Source of the DNA: Corynebacterium appendicis CIP 107643
GTDB taxonomy: Bacteria; Actinomycetota; Actinomycetes; Mycobacteriales; Mycobacteriaceae
DNA: 64,000 nt
Reading direction: 5' to 3'
Assembly: GCF_030408415.1 (NCBI RefSeq)
Contig: NZ_CP046976.1
Span: forward strand, 992,001-1,056,000
Below the pieces are notes generated by a model. That model was not told the DNA's origin, did no database searches, and saw only the letters and a list, made by a program, of their open reading frames with translations. Positions 1 through 11,837 of the stretch are shown here, piece after piece (position 1 is the stretch's first letter; the number at the start of each line of letters is the position of its first letter). The translations under genes were made by a program, and so were the position numbers.

Positions 1-167
1 CGAGTCACGTACTGTTTTGAACGCCTGAAGTGGTTGCTCGCCAGGGGCCATCAACTCATGTACATCGTTCGGAATCGGGCAGGGAGAAATGAATGTCCAC
101 CCGGAGAATTGTTCAAGTGCCATGGGGAGCATATTAACCGGGCACCGTAATCTATAGAATTTTTCGT

Positions 168-1076
168 GTGAATATGTCTCCGGTTTCGCGCCCCGAAATG
201 ACAGCCTTCGGTCTCGGCCCGCTGCCCGGCACTGATCTGGTTCACGCCGCGGATGTGGTGCTGTCGGAGACCCCGACGCCTCACATCCCTCAGTTGCCCG
301 CGCGCGGGGTCGGCTCTGATGCGGTCGGCCGCACTGCCGCGATATTGCCCCTGAGCCTCGATATCGGCCCCCGCTCGTGGCGGGTCACGCGCCGCCCGCA
401 AATCGCCACCATGCGTGCCCGGGACCAATTTGAGCGCGACCTCGATCTGCTGGAGGAACTCTGGGCTGGCAAACTCGCGGCGGATGGAGCGATCAAGGTG
501 CAGCTCGTCGGGCCGTGGACTCTCGCTACCCAGATCGAGATGGCTCACGGCCACCAGATGATCACCGATCGCGGCGCGACGCGGGATATCGCCGAAGCGC
601 TGCTGCATGGGGTGGGGGAGCATAGGAGGGACGTCGAAAAGCGGTTCGGTGTGCGTACGCTGCTGCAACTTGACGAGCCGATGCTCGGGCGCGTCCGACG
701 CGGTGCGGTCACAGGCGCGACCAACTATGAGGAGATTCCTGCGGTGCCGGACGAGCGCGTGATGGATGTGCTCGGGCAATTCGGCGAGTACCTGCTGCAC
801 GCCCCGGAGCCGCTGTATGGGGCGGACTGGTTCACCGTCGACCTTGCAGGCGATGTAGACCTCGACGGGTTGGCCGGCGCGCTGGACCGCGGCGCGCGGA
901 TCGCGGTGCCCGTGATGGAGCCGCGCGAGGTGTTCCGTATCTTCGACCGCCTGCAGATCGACCCGGCGTTGAGCCCGATCGACGTGTACGCGGAGCCGGG
1001 GCCGACGCTGCATGCGACCGCCGCGAACTACCGCGCGGCCACCGAGATGGCGGAAGCAGTCGCGATGGCGGACTAG
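168..1076 (+). CDS. MetE/UROD-like protein (methionine synthase, B12-independent, C-terminal-like)
   Basis: A 302-residue protein of the cobalamin-independent methionine synthase C-terminal (UROD/MetE-like) superfamily. It is far shorter than MetE (about 750 residues) and has only a single barrel-like domain. Features seen are the N-terminal FGLGPLPGTD segment, LVGPWTLA near residue 107 and LLQLDEP near residue 165, which match the barrel-core motifs of the family. Its substrate is unknown. The start is GTG at 168; a -10-like TAGAAT at 155-160 lies 7 nt upstream and there is no ribosome binding site, so the message is probably leaderless. An in-frame ATG two codons later is the alternative. 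Family placement is fairly firm; methionine synthase activity is not established. Confidence 0.75.
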   Translation: MNMSPVSRPEMTAFGLGPLPGTDLVHAADVVLSETPTPHIPQLPARGVGSDAVGRTAAILPLSLDIGPRSWRVTRRPQIATMRARDQFERDLDLLEELWAGKLAADGAIKVQLVGPWTLATQIEMAHGHQMITDRGATRDIAEALLHGVGEHRRDVEKRFGVRTLLQLDEPMLGRVRRGAVTGATNYEEIPAVPDERVMDVLGQFGEYLLHAPEPLYGADWFTVDLAGDVDLDGLAGALDRGARIAVPVMEPREVFRIFDRLQIDPALSPIDVYAEPGPTLHATAANYRAATEMAEAVAMAD

Positions 1077-1106
1077 GTCGTCATCCAAAAGTATTAAAAT
1101 GGAGGC

Positions 1107-1277
1107 GTGCGCGATGGCGAGCTGAAGGGGGAGACTAAGGAGCGGCATCTGGGGCTGTCTTTCGGCGCGGCAGTGGGACTCGCGATCTGCTTCGGCCTGC
1201 TTTTCGACGAGGTCGTGCCGGCCTCGCCAATTTCGTCGAACGCGAATATCCGCTGTAGCCGGCGCGTAGTCGGCTAG
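1107..1277 (+). CDS. Possible small membrane protein (56 aa)
   Basis: A short open frame with a GTG start at 1107, preceded by TAAAAT at 1095-1100 with a 6-nt gap, the spacing of other leaderless genes here. The product has a charged N-terminus (residues 1-13), then one Gly/Ala-rich hydrophobic stretch of about 19 residues (GLSFGAAVGLAICFGLLF), then a polar tail. The Gly-rich helix resembles small glycine-zipper-like proteins often seen in Corynebacterium. Its stop overlaps the 3' end of the convergent exonuclease gene by 4 nt. The tail could be a frameshifted remnant of a longer membrane protein. No function can be assigned. Confidence 0.4.
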   Translation: MRDGELKGETKERHLGLSFGAAVGLAICFGLLFDEVVPASPISSNANIRCSRRVVG

Positions 1278-1960
1278 CTGATCATCGGCCAGCTGGTCGA
1301 GATGCCGGAGGTGTCGCGGCCGCGGGACTCGCAGTATTTGCGGAAGTCGGTCTGGATCTCGAAATGCTTGACGGCCTGGAATACCATGAGTTCGTCGAAC
1401 TCCTTAGCGGACAGCTCCGGCCAGACTTTGTTGACCTGCTTCCACGCGATGCGCGCGGCGGCCATGGCGTCGGACGTCGCCTCGTGGGCGTTTTCGAGGG
1501 GGACGCCGTAGAAATCAGACAGGGCACCAAGGTTGCGCTTGCCGCCCTTGCGGTAGCGGTCCATGGCGCGGTCGATGAGCAGCGGGTCGTACACCGGCCC
1601 GGTCACGGTGAAGTCGCCCGTGAGCGCGCGCAGCACCGTCAGGTCGTACGGTGCGTTGAAGACGATCAAGGTGAAGCCATCGTCCCACGCCTGCTTGATG
1701 GTCTCGACGGTCTCGCGCAGGACGTCGTCATGCGGGCGCCCCTCGGCGCGCGCCTTTTCCGTGGAGATGCCGTGGATCGCGGCTGCTTGCTCTGGGATCT
1801 CGACGCCGGGGTCGGCGAGGTGCTCAGTGGCGGTGACATCGCGGCCGTCGATACGCACGAGCGCCGAGGTCACGATGCGCGCCTTCCGCGGGTTCGCCGA
1901 CGTCGTCTCCAGGTCGAACGAGAGCATCCGCGAGGCGTCGAAAGTAGGCATGCGCTTCAT
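1274..1960 (-). CDS. DnaQ-family 3'-5' exonuclease
   Basis: DEDDh exonuclease domain. Exo I is FDLETT with the metal-binding Asp and Glu at about residues 16 and 18; Exo II is IVFNAPYDL; Exo III is HEATSDAM with His and Asp. Such proteins trim DNA or RNA 3' ends. This one is a stand-alone exonuclease of about 228 residues without polymerase or GIY-YIG domains, so it may be a proofreading-like or repair enzyme rather than the Pol III epsilon subunit. The frame is open to 2017, but starts beyond 1960 would run into the promoter of the divergent MerR gene; ATG at 1960 or 1951 is more plausible. Confidence 0.85.
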   Translation of the reverse strand: MKRMPTFDASRMLSFDLETTSANPRKARIVTSALVRIDGRDVTATEHLADPGVEIPEQAAAIHGISTEKARAEGRPHDDVLRETVETIKQAWDDGFTLIVFNAPYDLTVLRALTGDFTVTGPVYDPLLIDRAMDRYRKGGKRNLGALSDFYGVPLENAHEATSDAMAAARIAWKQVNKVWPELSAKEFDELMVFQAVKHFEIQTDFRKYCESRGRDTSGISTSWPMIS

Positions 1961-1996
1961 TCTAATGAGCGGGCCGACGCCTTTTGCGCAATGTGC

Positions 1997-2033
1997 TTGA
2001 CCTTGTCCCGACGGCAACGTTCACACTGTGCGC
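1997..2033 (+). promoter_or_regulatory. MerR/TipA-type promoter and operator
   Basis: -35 TTGACC (1997-2002) and -10 CACACT (2022-2027) are separated by 19 bp, the elongated spacer typical of MerR-activated promoters. An imperfect dyad, ACCTTG (2000-2005) and CAACGT (2015-2020), sits in the spacer and matches in 5 of 6 positions. It lies directly before the regulator's own ATG (2034), consistent with autoregulation and a leaderless mRNA. Confidence 0.75.
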
Positions 2034-5102
<3,069 letters not shown>

Positions 5103-5104
5103 GC

Positions 5105-6121
5105 TTAGACTCCCTTCACAAGCTCGACGCCGAGATCGTCGACGGACGCTTCGCTTGAATTAGCGACGAATGCGGCGCGGGGCTTTTCCGAATCTGGGTC
5201 CCAGACGAGCATGGTGCTGTACCCGCCCGTGCCGCCGTTGTGGAAGGTGTACGTGGTGCCGTCTTCCTCGAAGTTGGACCAGGCCAGATCTGGGCCGCCG
5301 TGTTCGGCTACCCAGTCCACATATTTGGCCATGTCGTGAGGAGTGGAACGGATCGCGCCGGCGGGAGCCCAGCCCATCATGTCCCAGCGTTCGGCTGGGC
5401 GGCCTGACAAAGTGAGTCCCCGTGGGTGACCGTTGACGGTGCGTGGTGTGGCGAGAAAGGTCGACTCCATTCCGGCGGGCTTGAGGATGCGTGCGCGCAG
5501 CAGGTTCTCGTATGACATATCGTCGTTCACTGCGAGCAGCTGCCCGAGAAGGGCGGCGCCGAAATTCGAGTAGTTTCTTTCACCGCGGTCTTTCAGCTCG
5601 GCGGTTCTAGCGATGTCGAAGATGACCTCGTCAGTGTCCTTGCGGTACGGGTTGCCGCCGTCGCGGAAATTCGTGAAGATCGCGCGGCCGAAACCGATGC
5701 CCTCCAACCGGGAGAGGCCGGAGGTGTGGTTGAGAAGTTCCTCGATGGTGACATCGGCGACGGGGGTGCCGTCGGCGTCGATAATCTCCTGAACTTGAGT
5801 GTCGAGCTGCAGCAAGCCTTCTTCGATCTGCTGGCGTGCGAGCTCTCCATTGAAGGTCTTGGTGAGAGAGCCGATTTCGAATTCGGTGTTCTCGTCGGCG
5901 CCCAGGCCGCCGAAGCGGACTTCGCCGCCGTCGTAGATGAATCCGGCAATTTCGTTGTACCCGTTAGGGGCGTGGGTTTCGAGTATCGAGGCGACCTCAT
6001 CGTCGCCGGTGTGAAAAGTCGCGGAAGCGATGGGGCGGGGGCCGAAATAGAGCAGCAGCGCGAGCGTCGCCAGGGCGGCGACGACACCTACCGCGGTGCG
6101 GAGAATATTCTGCTGGCGCAT
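5105..6121 (-). CDS. Serine hydrolase, class C beta-lactamase/CubicO family
   Basis: A 338-residue penicillin-binding-protein-fold hydrolase with an N-terminal membrane anchor or uncleaved signal (residues 8-27) placing the domain outside the cytoplasm. Catalytic motifs: SLTK (Ser85, Lys88), YSN (Tyr184, Asn186) and HNGGTGG (His294), which stands in for the KTG box. The family includes D-aminopeptidases, esterases and beta-lactamases; the substrate cannot be told here. The start ATG overlaps the stop of the upstream regulator (TAATG), so the two are translationally coupled. A longer upstream frame is the regulator's shadow. Confidence 0.85.
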   Translation of the reverse strand: MRQQNILRTAVGVVAALATLALLLYFGPRPIASATFHTGDDEVASILETHAPNGYNEIAGFIYDGGEVRFGGLGADENTEFEIGSLTKTFNGELARQQIEEGLLQLDTQVQEIIDADGTPVADVTIEELLNHTSGLSRLEGIGFGRAIFTNFRDGGNPYRKDTDEVIFDIARTAELKDRGERNYSNFGAALLGQLLAVNDDMSYENLLRARILKPAGMESTFLATPRTVNGHPRGLTLSGRPAERWDMMGWAPAGAIRSTPHDMAKYVDWVAEHGGPDLAWSNFEEDGTTYTFHNGGTGGYSTMLVWDPDSEKPRAAFVANSSEASVDDLGVELVKGV

Positions 6122-6648
6122 TAATGGTCCTCTCCAGAAGCGATGATGGTCAACAGGGGAATGACACGGGAAGGTCGGATTTCGTATCGGCCGTCGAGTT
6201 TGCTGATCCACCCTGCGTCGTGCAGTGCGCCGATGTGGTGGTAACCGGTGCCGGTGGAACTGACGACAGATTCTTCGACCAGCTCCGCCACCGTTGTAGG
6301 CGCGGACAGGAGCCGACGCAGGATCGCCGCGCGCACGGGGTGGGCGATCGCGGCGATGCGGTCGATGTACTCGTCCCACTCACGGCCGGCGAGGAACTCG
6401 GTGCTGCGCTCCCACTGGTACGCATACTCGCGGCCGCCGAGCGTCACAGCACCACCGAACGCGACGGAGCCCTGGTCCGTGCCGGACTGGAAAGAGTTCG
6501 CGGACTTGATGTGGTCGACGACCCAGAAATCGCCCGAAGTTGACGTGGCGTGGGTGGATTCGAGGGCGGCGACCCGGGCTTCGAGATCCTCCAAACGTTC
6601 TTTGAAAGCTGAAGCAGTTTCAGTACGTGTGGAATGGTGCTGGGTCAT
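6121..6648 (-). CDS. ArsR-like winged-helix transcriptional regulator
   Basis: 175 residues. An N-terminal coiled-coil (about 10-35, LEDLEARVAALES) and a central linker precede an ArsR-type winged helix at about 95-165 (AHPVRAAILRRLL, then TVAELVEE and GTGYHHIGALHDAGWI). No cysteine metal site is seen. It is coupled by TAATG to the serine hydrolase and probably controls that operon. The upstream DNA (6649-6690) contains short inverted repeats (AACTC/GAGTT and CAGAA/TTCTG) that could be its operator. Confidence 0.85.
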   Translation of the reverse strand: MTQHHSTRTETASAFKERLEDLEARVAALESTHATSTSGDFWVVDHIKSANSFQSGTDQGSVAFGGAVTLGGREYAYQWERSTEFLAGREWDEYIDRIAAIAHPVRAAILRRLLSAPTTVAELVEESVVSSTGTGYHHIGALHDAGWISKLDGRYEIRPSRVIPLLTIIASGEDH

Positions 6649-6690
6649 AACTCTAGAAATACAGAATTATTCGAGTTCTGTCGAGCGGAC

Positions 6691-6716
6691 AAAAGAAAAA
6701 GCGCGCCGAAGCGCGC
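6691..6716 (-). terminator. Rho-independent terminator of the ACT-domain gene
   Basis: On the minus strand, a perfect GCGCGC-TTCG-GCGCGC hairpin (6701-6716) is followed by TTTTTCTTTT. It lies 22 nt beyond the ACT-domain stop codon. Confidence 0.85.
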
Positions 6717-6738
6717 GGGGTGCGGGGATTGGAAGGAT

Positions 6739-7413
6739 CTAGCTGACGAGGGCGCCAACGATAGCGCCGAGATCGCCAATGTGGGCGACTTCGGAGGCGA
6801 GGAAATCGGGGCCTCCAGTGCGGCCGACCACCATGTACAGGCCGGTCGTGCCCAGGGGAGTGACGGTCAAGGTGGAATCGAGGAGCCACCAGGATTCGGG
6901 CACCCACGTGTCGGTGTCGTCGCGGAGGATGCGGGCTTGGGAGACGTCGATAAGCACGGGCGCGGAACCGTCATCTCCCGGTGCTGCCTGGGACGCGGCG
7001 ACACGCTCGCTGCCGTGGCCCGTTTCGCGGAGGACAACGGCCCACGAGGAGGTCAAGGCGAGCGGCATGACGGAGACGAGCTCCTGCATCGCGGAGGGGA
7101 GGTCGTGGACTTGGTGGGCGACGCGGGCGAGCATCTGGACCTGTTCTCGGCGGTCGACGCGGCCGGTGAACGGGCGGATCGAATCGACCTCGACGCCGTC
7201 GACGGAGGCGGCAGCGGTGATGAGCGAATCGGCCATGGTGCCGGAGGGCAGCTCGACCACGATGTCGTCGGTGACCACCGCCTTTTCGTCGGCGAACGTG
7301 CTTTCGACGATGTCGACGGACTTGATGTTCGCGTCAACCATGCCGAAGGCCTCGGCGAGCTCGCCGAGGCTGCCGGGGGTGTCGGGGAGGACGACGCGGA
7401 TCAGGTAGGACAT
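6739..7413 (-). CDS. ACT-domain amino-acid-binding protein
   Basis: 224 residues. The N-terminal 75 residues are an ACT domain (IRVVLPDTPGSLGELAEAF, then ANIKSVDIVE), a small-molecule, usually amino-acid, sensor fold. The rest (about 85-224) is a GAF-like or uncharacterised domain with no recognised catalytic motif. Corynebacterial relatives sit near ligA and gatC. ATG 7413 is preceded by TATAAA (7421-7426 on the complementary strand) with a 7-nt gap, so a leaderless start is likely. It is divergent from the P450 gene. Function is unknown. Confidence 0.75.
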   Translation of the reverse strand: MSYLIRVVLPDTPGSLGELAEAFGMVDANIKSVDIVESTFADEKAVVTDDIVVELPSGTMADSLITAAASVDGVEVDSIRPFTGRVDRREQVQMLARVAHQVHDLPSAMQELVSVMPLALTSSWAVVLRETGHGSERVAASQAAPGDDGSAPVLIDVSQARILRDDTDTWVPESWWLLDSTLTVTPLGTTGLYMVVGRTGGPDFLASEVAHIGDLGAIVGALVS

Positions 7414-7496
7414 GGCCTTATTTATAGCAATTCGAGGTGTCCGAGCGGGCGTAACATGGGGAAACGAACCGAATGAAATTCGACAGGAGGTATCGC

Positions 7497-8636
7497 ATGC
7501 GCACTGAAGAACTACAGAACGCCGCGCTCGCAGGAACTGAACCCCGCACATACGGAGACAGCCTCCTCCGCGACGGAGCGAAGGTGGCGAAAGACGGCGA
7601 CGAGGTCGTTGTCGCCGGCCACGACCTCGCCCGCGAAGTCGCGGAAGACCCGCGGCGTTACTCGTCCGCAGTGTCGCGATTCATGCAGCTGCCCAACGGG
7701 CTCGACGGTGAGGAGCACGCGAAGGTCCGCGCGATGATCGAGCGCTACCTCGACGCGCCGGCAGTCGAACATTTGGAGCCGGACTTCCGTGAGCTGGCCC
7801 GCGAGATCGTCCGTGACGCGGCTGCGAAAGAGACCGTTGACGCGGTCGGCGACATCGGCGCGCAGTACGCCGTGCGCGCGATGACGGCATGGCTGGGCTG
7901 GCCGGAAGACATCAACGACGAGCTCGTTGCCTGGGTCGCGGACAATAACGCGGCGTCGCGTTCCGGACAGCTTGAGCGCACAGCTGCGGTCGCGGAGCGT
8001 TTTGACGACATCATCCGCTCTGTCGTCGCGCCGTTGCTCGTAAACCCCGATGATTCGGTCACGTCGCGCCTCGTGCGCGACGAAAGTCTCGGCCGCCCGC
8101 TGGAATTCGAAGAGATTGTCTCCGTGCTGCGCAACTGGACGGCCGGAGATCTGAGCTCCATGGCGTACTGCATCGGCGTCATTATCGACGCGCTGATCGA
8201 GCACCCGGAGCTGAAGGACCGTTTGGCCCAGGGAGTCTCCCGTGCCGAGTTCACGGCGATCGCCGACGAGATCCTGCGCGCGGACTCCCCGTTCGTGAGC
8301 AACCGCCGAGTGACCACGTGCCCAGTCTCCCTCGGTGATGTCGAGCTGCCGGAGGGCCAGAAGGTGCGCATCCACTGGACGGCCGCCAACCGCGACCCGG
8401 ACACCTTCGCCGACATCGACGGCTTCGATCCGGAGGCCAACGCTACGGACAATCTGGTGTGGGGCGCCGGCCCGCACGCCTGCCCGGGCAAGGAATTGTC
8501 GGTGATTGAGCTGCAGGCGTTCACGGAAGAATTGTGCGCTGCCGTGGATCTGTCCCGCGCCGGCGAGGGCGAGCGCGAGGTCTATCCGGTGGGTGGCTGG
8601 GCGTCTCTGCCGGTGCGCCTTACCGCTCGCGGGTGA
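7497..8636 (+). CDS. Cytochrome P450-like protein
   Basis: 379 residues, short for a bacterial P450 (about 400). The haem ligand loop WGAGPHACPGKEL gives Cys329. The ExxR pair is E258/R261 (DEILR). The I-helix reads TAGDLSS instead of the usual AGxxTT, so the conserved acid/alcohol pair is altered. No ferredoxin or reductase gene is nearby. The start was set at 7497 because AGGAGG at 7485-7490 has ideal spacing, while the longer frame from 7473 does not. Substrate unknown; the P450 call is firm. Confidence 0.88.
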   Translation: MRTEELQNAALAGTEPRTYGDSLLRDGAKVAKDGDEVVVAGHDLAREVAEDPRRYSSAVSRFMQLPNGLDGEEHAKVRAMIERYLDAPAVEHLEPDFRELAREIVRDAAAKETVDAVGDIGAQYAVRAMTAWLGWPEDINDELVAWVADNNAASRSGQLERTAAVAERFDDIIRSVVAPLLVNPDDSVTSRLVRDESLGRPLEFEEIVSVLRNWTAGDLSSMAYCIGVIIDALIEHPELKDRLAQGVSRAEFTAIADEILRADSPFVSNRRVTTCPVSLGDVELPEGQKVRIHWTAANRDPDTFADIDGFDPEANATDNLVWGAGPHACPGKELSVIELQAFTEELCAAVDLSRAGEGEREVYPVGGWASLPVRLTARG

Positions 8637-8704
8637 GTCTCGTGGCGTGACGTAAGATAAGGCCCGTTAACCGGAACCCAAGGATTTTAAGAAGGTGGGA
8701 CAAC

Positions 8705-9013
8705 GTGGCTGAAGCCTCAGGAATCTCCCGCGAGGAGGTCGCAGGCATCGCGCGGTTGGCGCGCATCGCCGTCAGCGACGAGGAGCTGGACCAGCTGGCA
8801 GGACAGCTGGACACCATCGTGGAGGCCGTCTCCGCAGTGCAGGCAGTGGACACCGAAGGCGTTGAGCCGATGAGTCACCCGCACAGCGTGGAAGCGGCAA
8901 TGCGTGACGATGTCGAGCGCACCACCCTCACCCAGGCGCAGGCCCTCGACCAGGCGCCTGAGGTGGAGGACGACCGCTTCATGGTTCCGCAGATCCTGGG
9001 GGAGGAAGACTAA
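8705..9013 (+). CDS. gatC: Asp/Glu-tRNA amidotransferase subunit GatC
   Basis: Small subunit (102 aa) of the GatCAB complex that converts Glu-tRNAGln (and Asp-tRNAAsn) to the amidated forms. Typical features are [15 protein letters not shown] at the N-terminus and [20 protein letters not shown], ending in a [13 protein letters not shown] tail. GTG start with AAGGTGGGA upstream. Its stop overlaps the gatA start (TAATG). gatB is separated and lies 10 kb downstream. Confidence 0.96.
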   Translation: MAEASGISREEVAGIARLARIAVSDEELDQLAGQLDTIVEAVSAVQAVDTEGVEPMSHPHSVEAAMRDDVERTTLTQAQALDQAPEVEDDRFMVPQILGEED

Positions 9014-10494
9014 TGGCCGACTACACCATTCCCGCAGAAGGGCTTACCAGCCTGCCGGCCCACGTGCTGGCGGAGAAAATTCAGGCCGGCGAGGTGACCT
9101 CCCGCGAGGTCACGCAGGCATTCCTGGACCGTATCGCGGAGATCGACGAGACCATCGGCGCCTTCCTACACGTCGGTGCGGAGGAAGCACTGAAGACGGC
9201 TGACGAGGTCGACGCCGCCGTGAAGGCTGGCGAGGCCCCGGCGTCCCCGCTAGCCGGCGTGCCGCTGGCGCTGAAGGATCTCTTCGTCACCACCGACGCG
9301 CCGACCACGGCAGCGTCGAAGATGCTCGAGGGCTACATGAGCCCGTACGACGCGACGATCGTGACCAAGATCCGTGAGGCGGGCATCCCGATTCTGGGCA
9401 AGACGAACCTGGACGAGTTCGCCATGGGTTCGTCAACGGAGAACTCCGCTTACAAGGTCACCCGCAACCCGCACGACCTGGACCGCACCCCGGGCGGTTC
9501 GGGCGGCGGCACCGCGGCGGCGCTTGCCGCGGGTCAGGCTCCCTTGGGTATTGGCACCGACACGGGCGGCTCGATTCGCGAGCCGGCGTCGCTGACCGGC
9601 ACCGTCGGTGTGAAGCCCACCTACGGCGCGGTCTCCCGCTACGGCATGATCGCCAACGCGTCCTCGCTCGACCAGTGCGGCCCGTGCGCGAATAACGTGC
9701 TGGACACCGCGCTGCTCCACGAGGTTATCGCCGGCCACGACGAATTCGACGCGACCAGCGTCGACCGCGAGGTCAGCTCGGTTGTCGAGGCTGCGAAGCA
9801 GGGCGCGTCCGGCGACCTCACCGGCGTCAAGGTCGGCCGAGTGAAGCAGTTCGGCGGCGAGGGAACTCAGGCTGGGGTGGCGGAGGCCGTCGATAAGGCG
9901 ATCGCTCAGCTCGAATCCCAGGGCGCGGAGATCGTCGAGGTCGATTGCCCTAATTTCGCGCACGTCATGGGCGCGTACTACCTGATCCAGACCTCCGAGG
10001 TCAGCTCGAACCTCGCGCGTTTCGACGGCATGCGGTACGGCCAGCGCGTCGGCGACGACGGAAAGCACTCCGCCGAGGAGGTCATGGCTCTGACCCGCGG
10101 CGAGGGCTTCGGCGACGAGGTCAAGCGTCGCGTCATTCTGGGCACCTACGCCCTGTCCGTCGGCTACTACGACGCGTATTACCTGCAGGCGCAGCGTATC
10201 CGCACGCTCGTGGCGCAGGACTTCGGCAAGGCCTTCGAGCAGGTCGACATTATTGCCGGTCCGGCTACTCCGACCACGGCGTTCAAGCTGGGGGACAAGG
10301 TCGACGACCCGCTGGCGATGTACAACTTCGACCTGTTCACGCTGCCGCTGAACCTGGCTGGCCTGCCGGGCATGTCCGTTCCGGCGGGCACCGCGGCCGA
10401 CACCGGTCTGCCCGTCGGACTGCAGCTCATCGCACCGGCATTCGCCGATGAGCGCCTCTACCGCGTGGCCGCAGCTTTTGAAGCCCGCCGTTAA
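9013..10494 (+). CDS. gatA: Glutamyl-tRNA(Gln) amidotransferase subunit GatA
   Basis: 493-residue amidase-signature enzyme that releases ammonia from glutamine. The Ser-cisSer-Lys triad region is visible: Lys in PLALKDLF (about residue 91), then the Gly/Ser-rich [11 protein letters not shown] (about 160-170) and [12 protein letters not shown] (about 178-190). Its start overlaps the gatC stop. The cell uses the indirect pathway for Gln-tRNA, matching the presence of gltX and tRNA-Gln and the absence of glnS in the window. Confidence 0.97.
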   Translation: MADYTIPAEGLTSLPAHVLAEKIQAGEVTSREVTQAFLDRIAEIDETIGAFLHVGAEEALKTADEVDAAVKAGEAPASPLAGVPLALKDLFVTTDAPTTAASKMLEGYMSPYDATIVTKIREAGIPILGKTNLDEFAMGSSTENSAYKVTRNPHDLDRTPGGSGGGTAAALAAGQAPLGIGTDTGGSIREPASLTGTVGVKPTYGAVSRYGMIANASSLDQCGPCANNVLDTALLHEVIAGHDEFDATSVDREVSSVVEAAKQGASGDLTGVKVGRVKQFGGEGTQAGVAEAVDKAIAQLESQGAEIVEVDCPNFAHVMGAYYLIQTSEVSSNLARFDGMRYGQRVGDDGKHSAEEVMALTRGEGFGDEVKRRVILGTYALSVGYYDAYYLQAQRIRTLVAQDFGKAFEQVDIIAGPATPTTAFKLGDKVDDPLAMYNFDLFTLPLNLAGLPGMSVPAGTAADTGLPVGLQLIAPAFADERLYRVAAAFEARR

Positions 10495-11818
10495 TCCCTG
10501 GAATACCCTCGCAGCGCTCGCTGCGGGGTATTTTCTGGTTCTGATCGACCAGGGCTTCATGCCCGTGATCACCCCGCTGTTGCCGTTCGACGTGGGCAAC
10601 GCGGTGTGGCTCACGAGCGTGTACTTGCTGTGCACCGTCGCGCCCATGCCGGCAACGGGCCGGCTGGGCGACGCCTACGGCCAGCGTTGCGTCTTTCTGG
10701 TTGGACTCGCGATCTATGTCGCAGCTCTCGTCTTCGCGGGAACGTCATGGTCGTTCGGCTCGCTCGTCGTTGCGCGCGGTCTGCAGGGCTTCGGTGCCGC
10801 GGTCTTTTTGCCCCAGGCGTTCGGGCTCATCCCGCGTGTCTTCAGCGAGGACACCCAAGGCCGCGCATTCGCGGTGTGGGGCGTGATTGGGTCGGTCGCC
10901 TCGCTCATCGGCCCCGTCGCCGGCGGCGCGATCGCTGAGTTCTCCGGGTGGCGCACTGCATTCTTCGTGCAGGCTGGGCTCGGTGGGGCGGCGCTGATTG
11001 CGGGACTGTTCGCACTACCGAAGCTCCCGGCGGGGGAGCAGCGCCTCTACCTGCTTCCTGTGCTGCTGTCGTTCGGCGGGCTCGGCTGCCTAGTCTACGG
11101 CATCCAGTTCGGCCAGTGGCTCGCGCTCGTGCTGGGCATAGTGCTGCTCGCTTCGCTCGTCGTGGCCGCGCACAACGGTGAGGACCACGGATTCTTGCCG
11201 GTGGAGCTCATGCGCGACCGGTCGTTCGCCCTCGGTGCCGTTGGGGTGGCGGCGATGGGCTTCACCGTCGCGTCGATGTTCATTCCGCTGATGTACTGGC
11301 TGCAAACAGTCGCGGGCGCGTCCCCAACCGCCTCGGGTGTGATTACTGCGCCGATGTCAGTGTTCGCGCTCGTGCTCACCCCGGTCGCCGGGTACCTGAC
11401 GGACCGGCGCGACCCGGGCAAGCTTTGCGTCGCCGGATTCACGGTCTGCGCGGCGGGCCTGGGACTCGCGATCGCGCTGATTGAAGCCTCAGCCGGAGTG
11501 TGGTGGTTCATGGGCGTCACGTCGCTGCTCGGCATCGGCGGGGCATTCGTGTGGGCGCCGAACGCGGCGGTGACCATGCGCGGCATCGCGGAGCACCAGA
11601 CCGGCGCCGCCTCGGGGCTCTACAACACGGCGCGGCAGGTGGGCAGCGTGCTCGGTGTCGCGCTGGTCGGCTTGGTGCTGGCGGGAGGAGAGATCGAGGA
11701 CACCGCCGGGTGGGCGATCGCGCTCCCAACCGTAGCGATGCTCGTCGGCGCCGCGGCGTCGGTGCCGCTGCGCGCCCGCAATCACGCCTCGTCCGGAGCG
11801 TCGGACAGCAACGTTTAA
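10448..11818 (+). CDS. MFS multidrug exporter, DHA2-like
   Basis: 456 residues with 12-14 predicted membrane helices. Motif A-like [10 protein letters not shown] follows helix 2, and the [17 protein letters not shown] segment in helix 4 is typical of the DHA2 H+-antiporter family of drug exporters. The likely ATG start (10448) lies 47 nt inside gatA in another frame, so expression may depend on gatA translation. A later TTG near 10475 is possible but has no better ribosome binding site. The substrate cannot be inferred. Confidence 0.85.
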   Translation: MSASTAWPQLLKPAVNPWNTLAALAAGYFLVLIDQGFMPVITPLLPFDVGNAVWLTSVYLLCTVAPMPATGRLGDAYGQRCVFLVGLAIYVAALVFAGTSWSFGSLVVARGLQGFGAAVFLPQAFGLIPRVFSEDTQGRAFAVWGVIGSVASLIGPVAGGAIAEFSGWRTAFFVQAGLGGAALIAGLFALPKLPAGEQRLYLLPVLLSFGGLGCLVYGIQFGQWLALVLGIVLLASLVVAAHNGEDHGFLPVELMRDRSFALGAVGVAAMGFTVASMFIPLMYWLQTVAGASPTASGVITAPMSVFALVLTPVAGYLTDRRDPGKLCVAGFTVCAAGLGLAIALIEASAGVWWFMGVTSLLGIGGAFVWAPNAAVTMRGIAEHQTGAASGLYNTARQVGSVLGVALVGLVLAGGEIEDTAGWAIALPTVAMLVGAAASVPLRARNHASSGASDSNV

Positions 11819-11837
11819 TCGCGCTAGTCTGGGACAC

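Noticed and set aside
1..150. Open frame on the plus strand from the window edge to a TAA at 148-150
   Set aside because: About 49 codons with no recognisable motif; it could be the 3' end of an upstream gene but there is too little to support a call.
51..1148. Long minus-strand open frame opposite the MetE-like gene
   Set aside because: GC-rich antisense shadow; composition is Arg/His-rich without any domain, while the plus strand encodes a recognisable protein.
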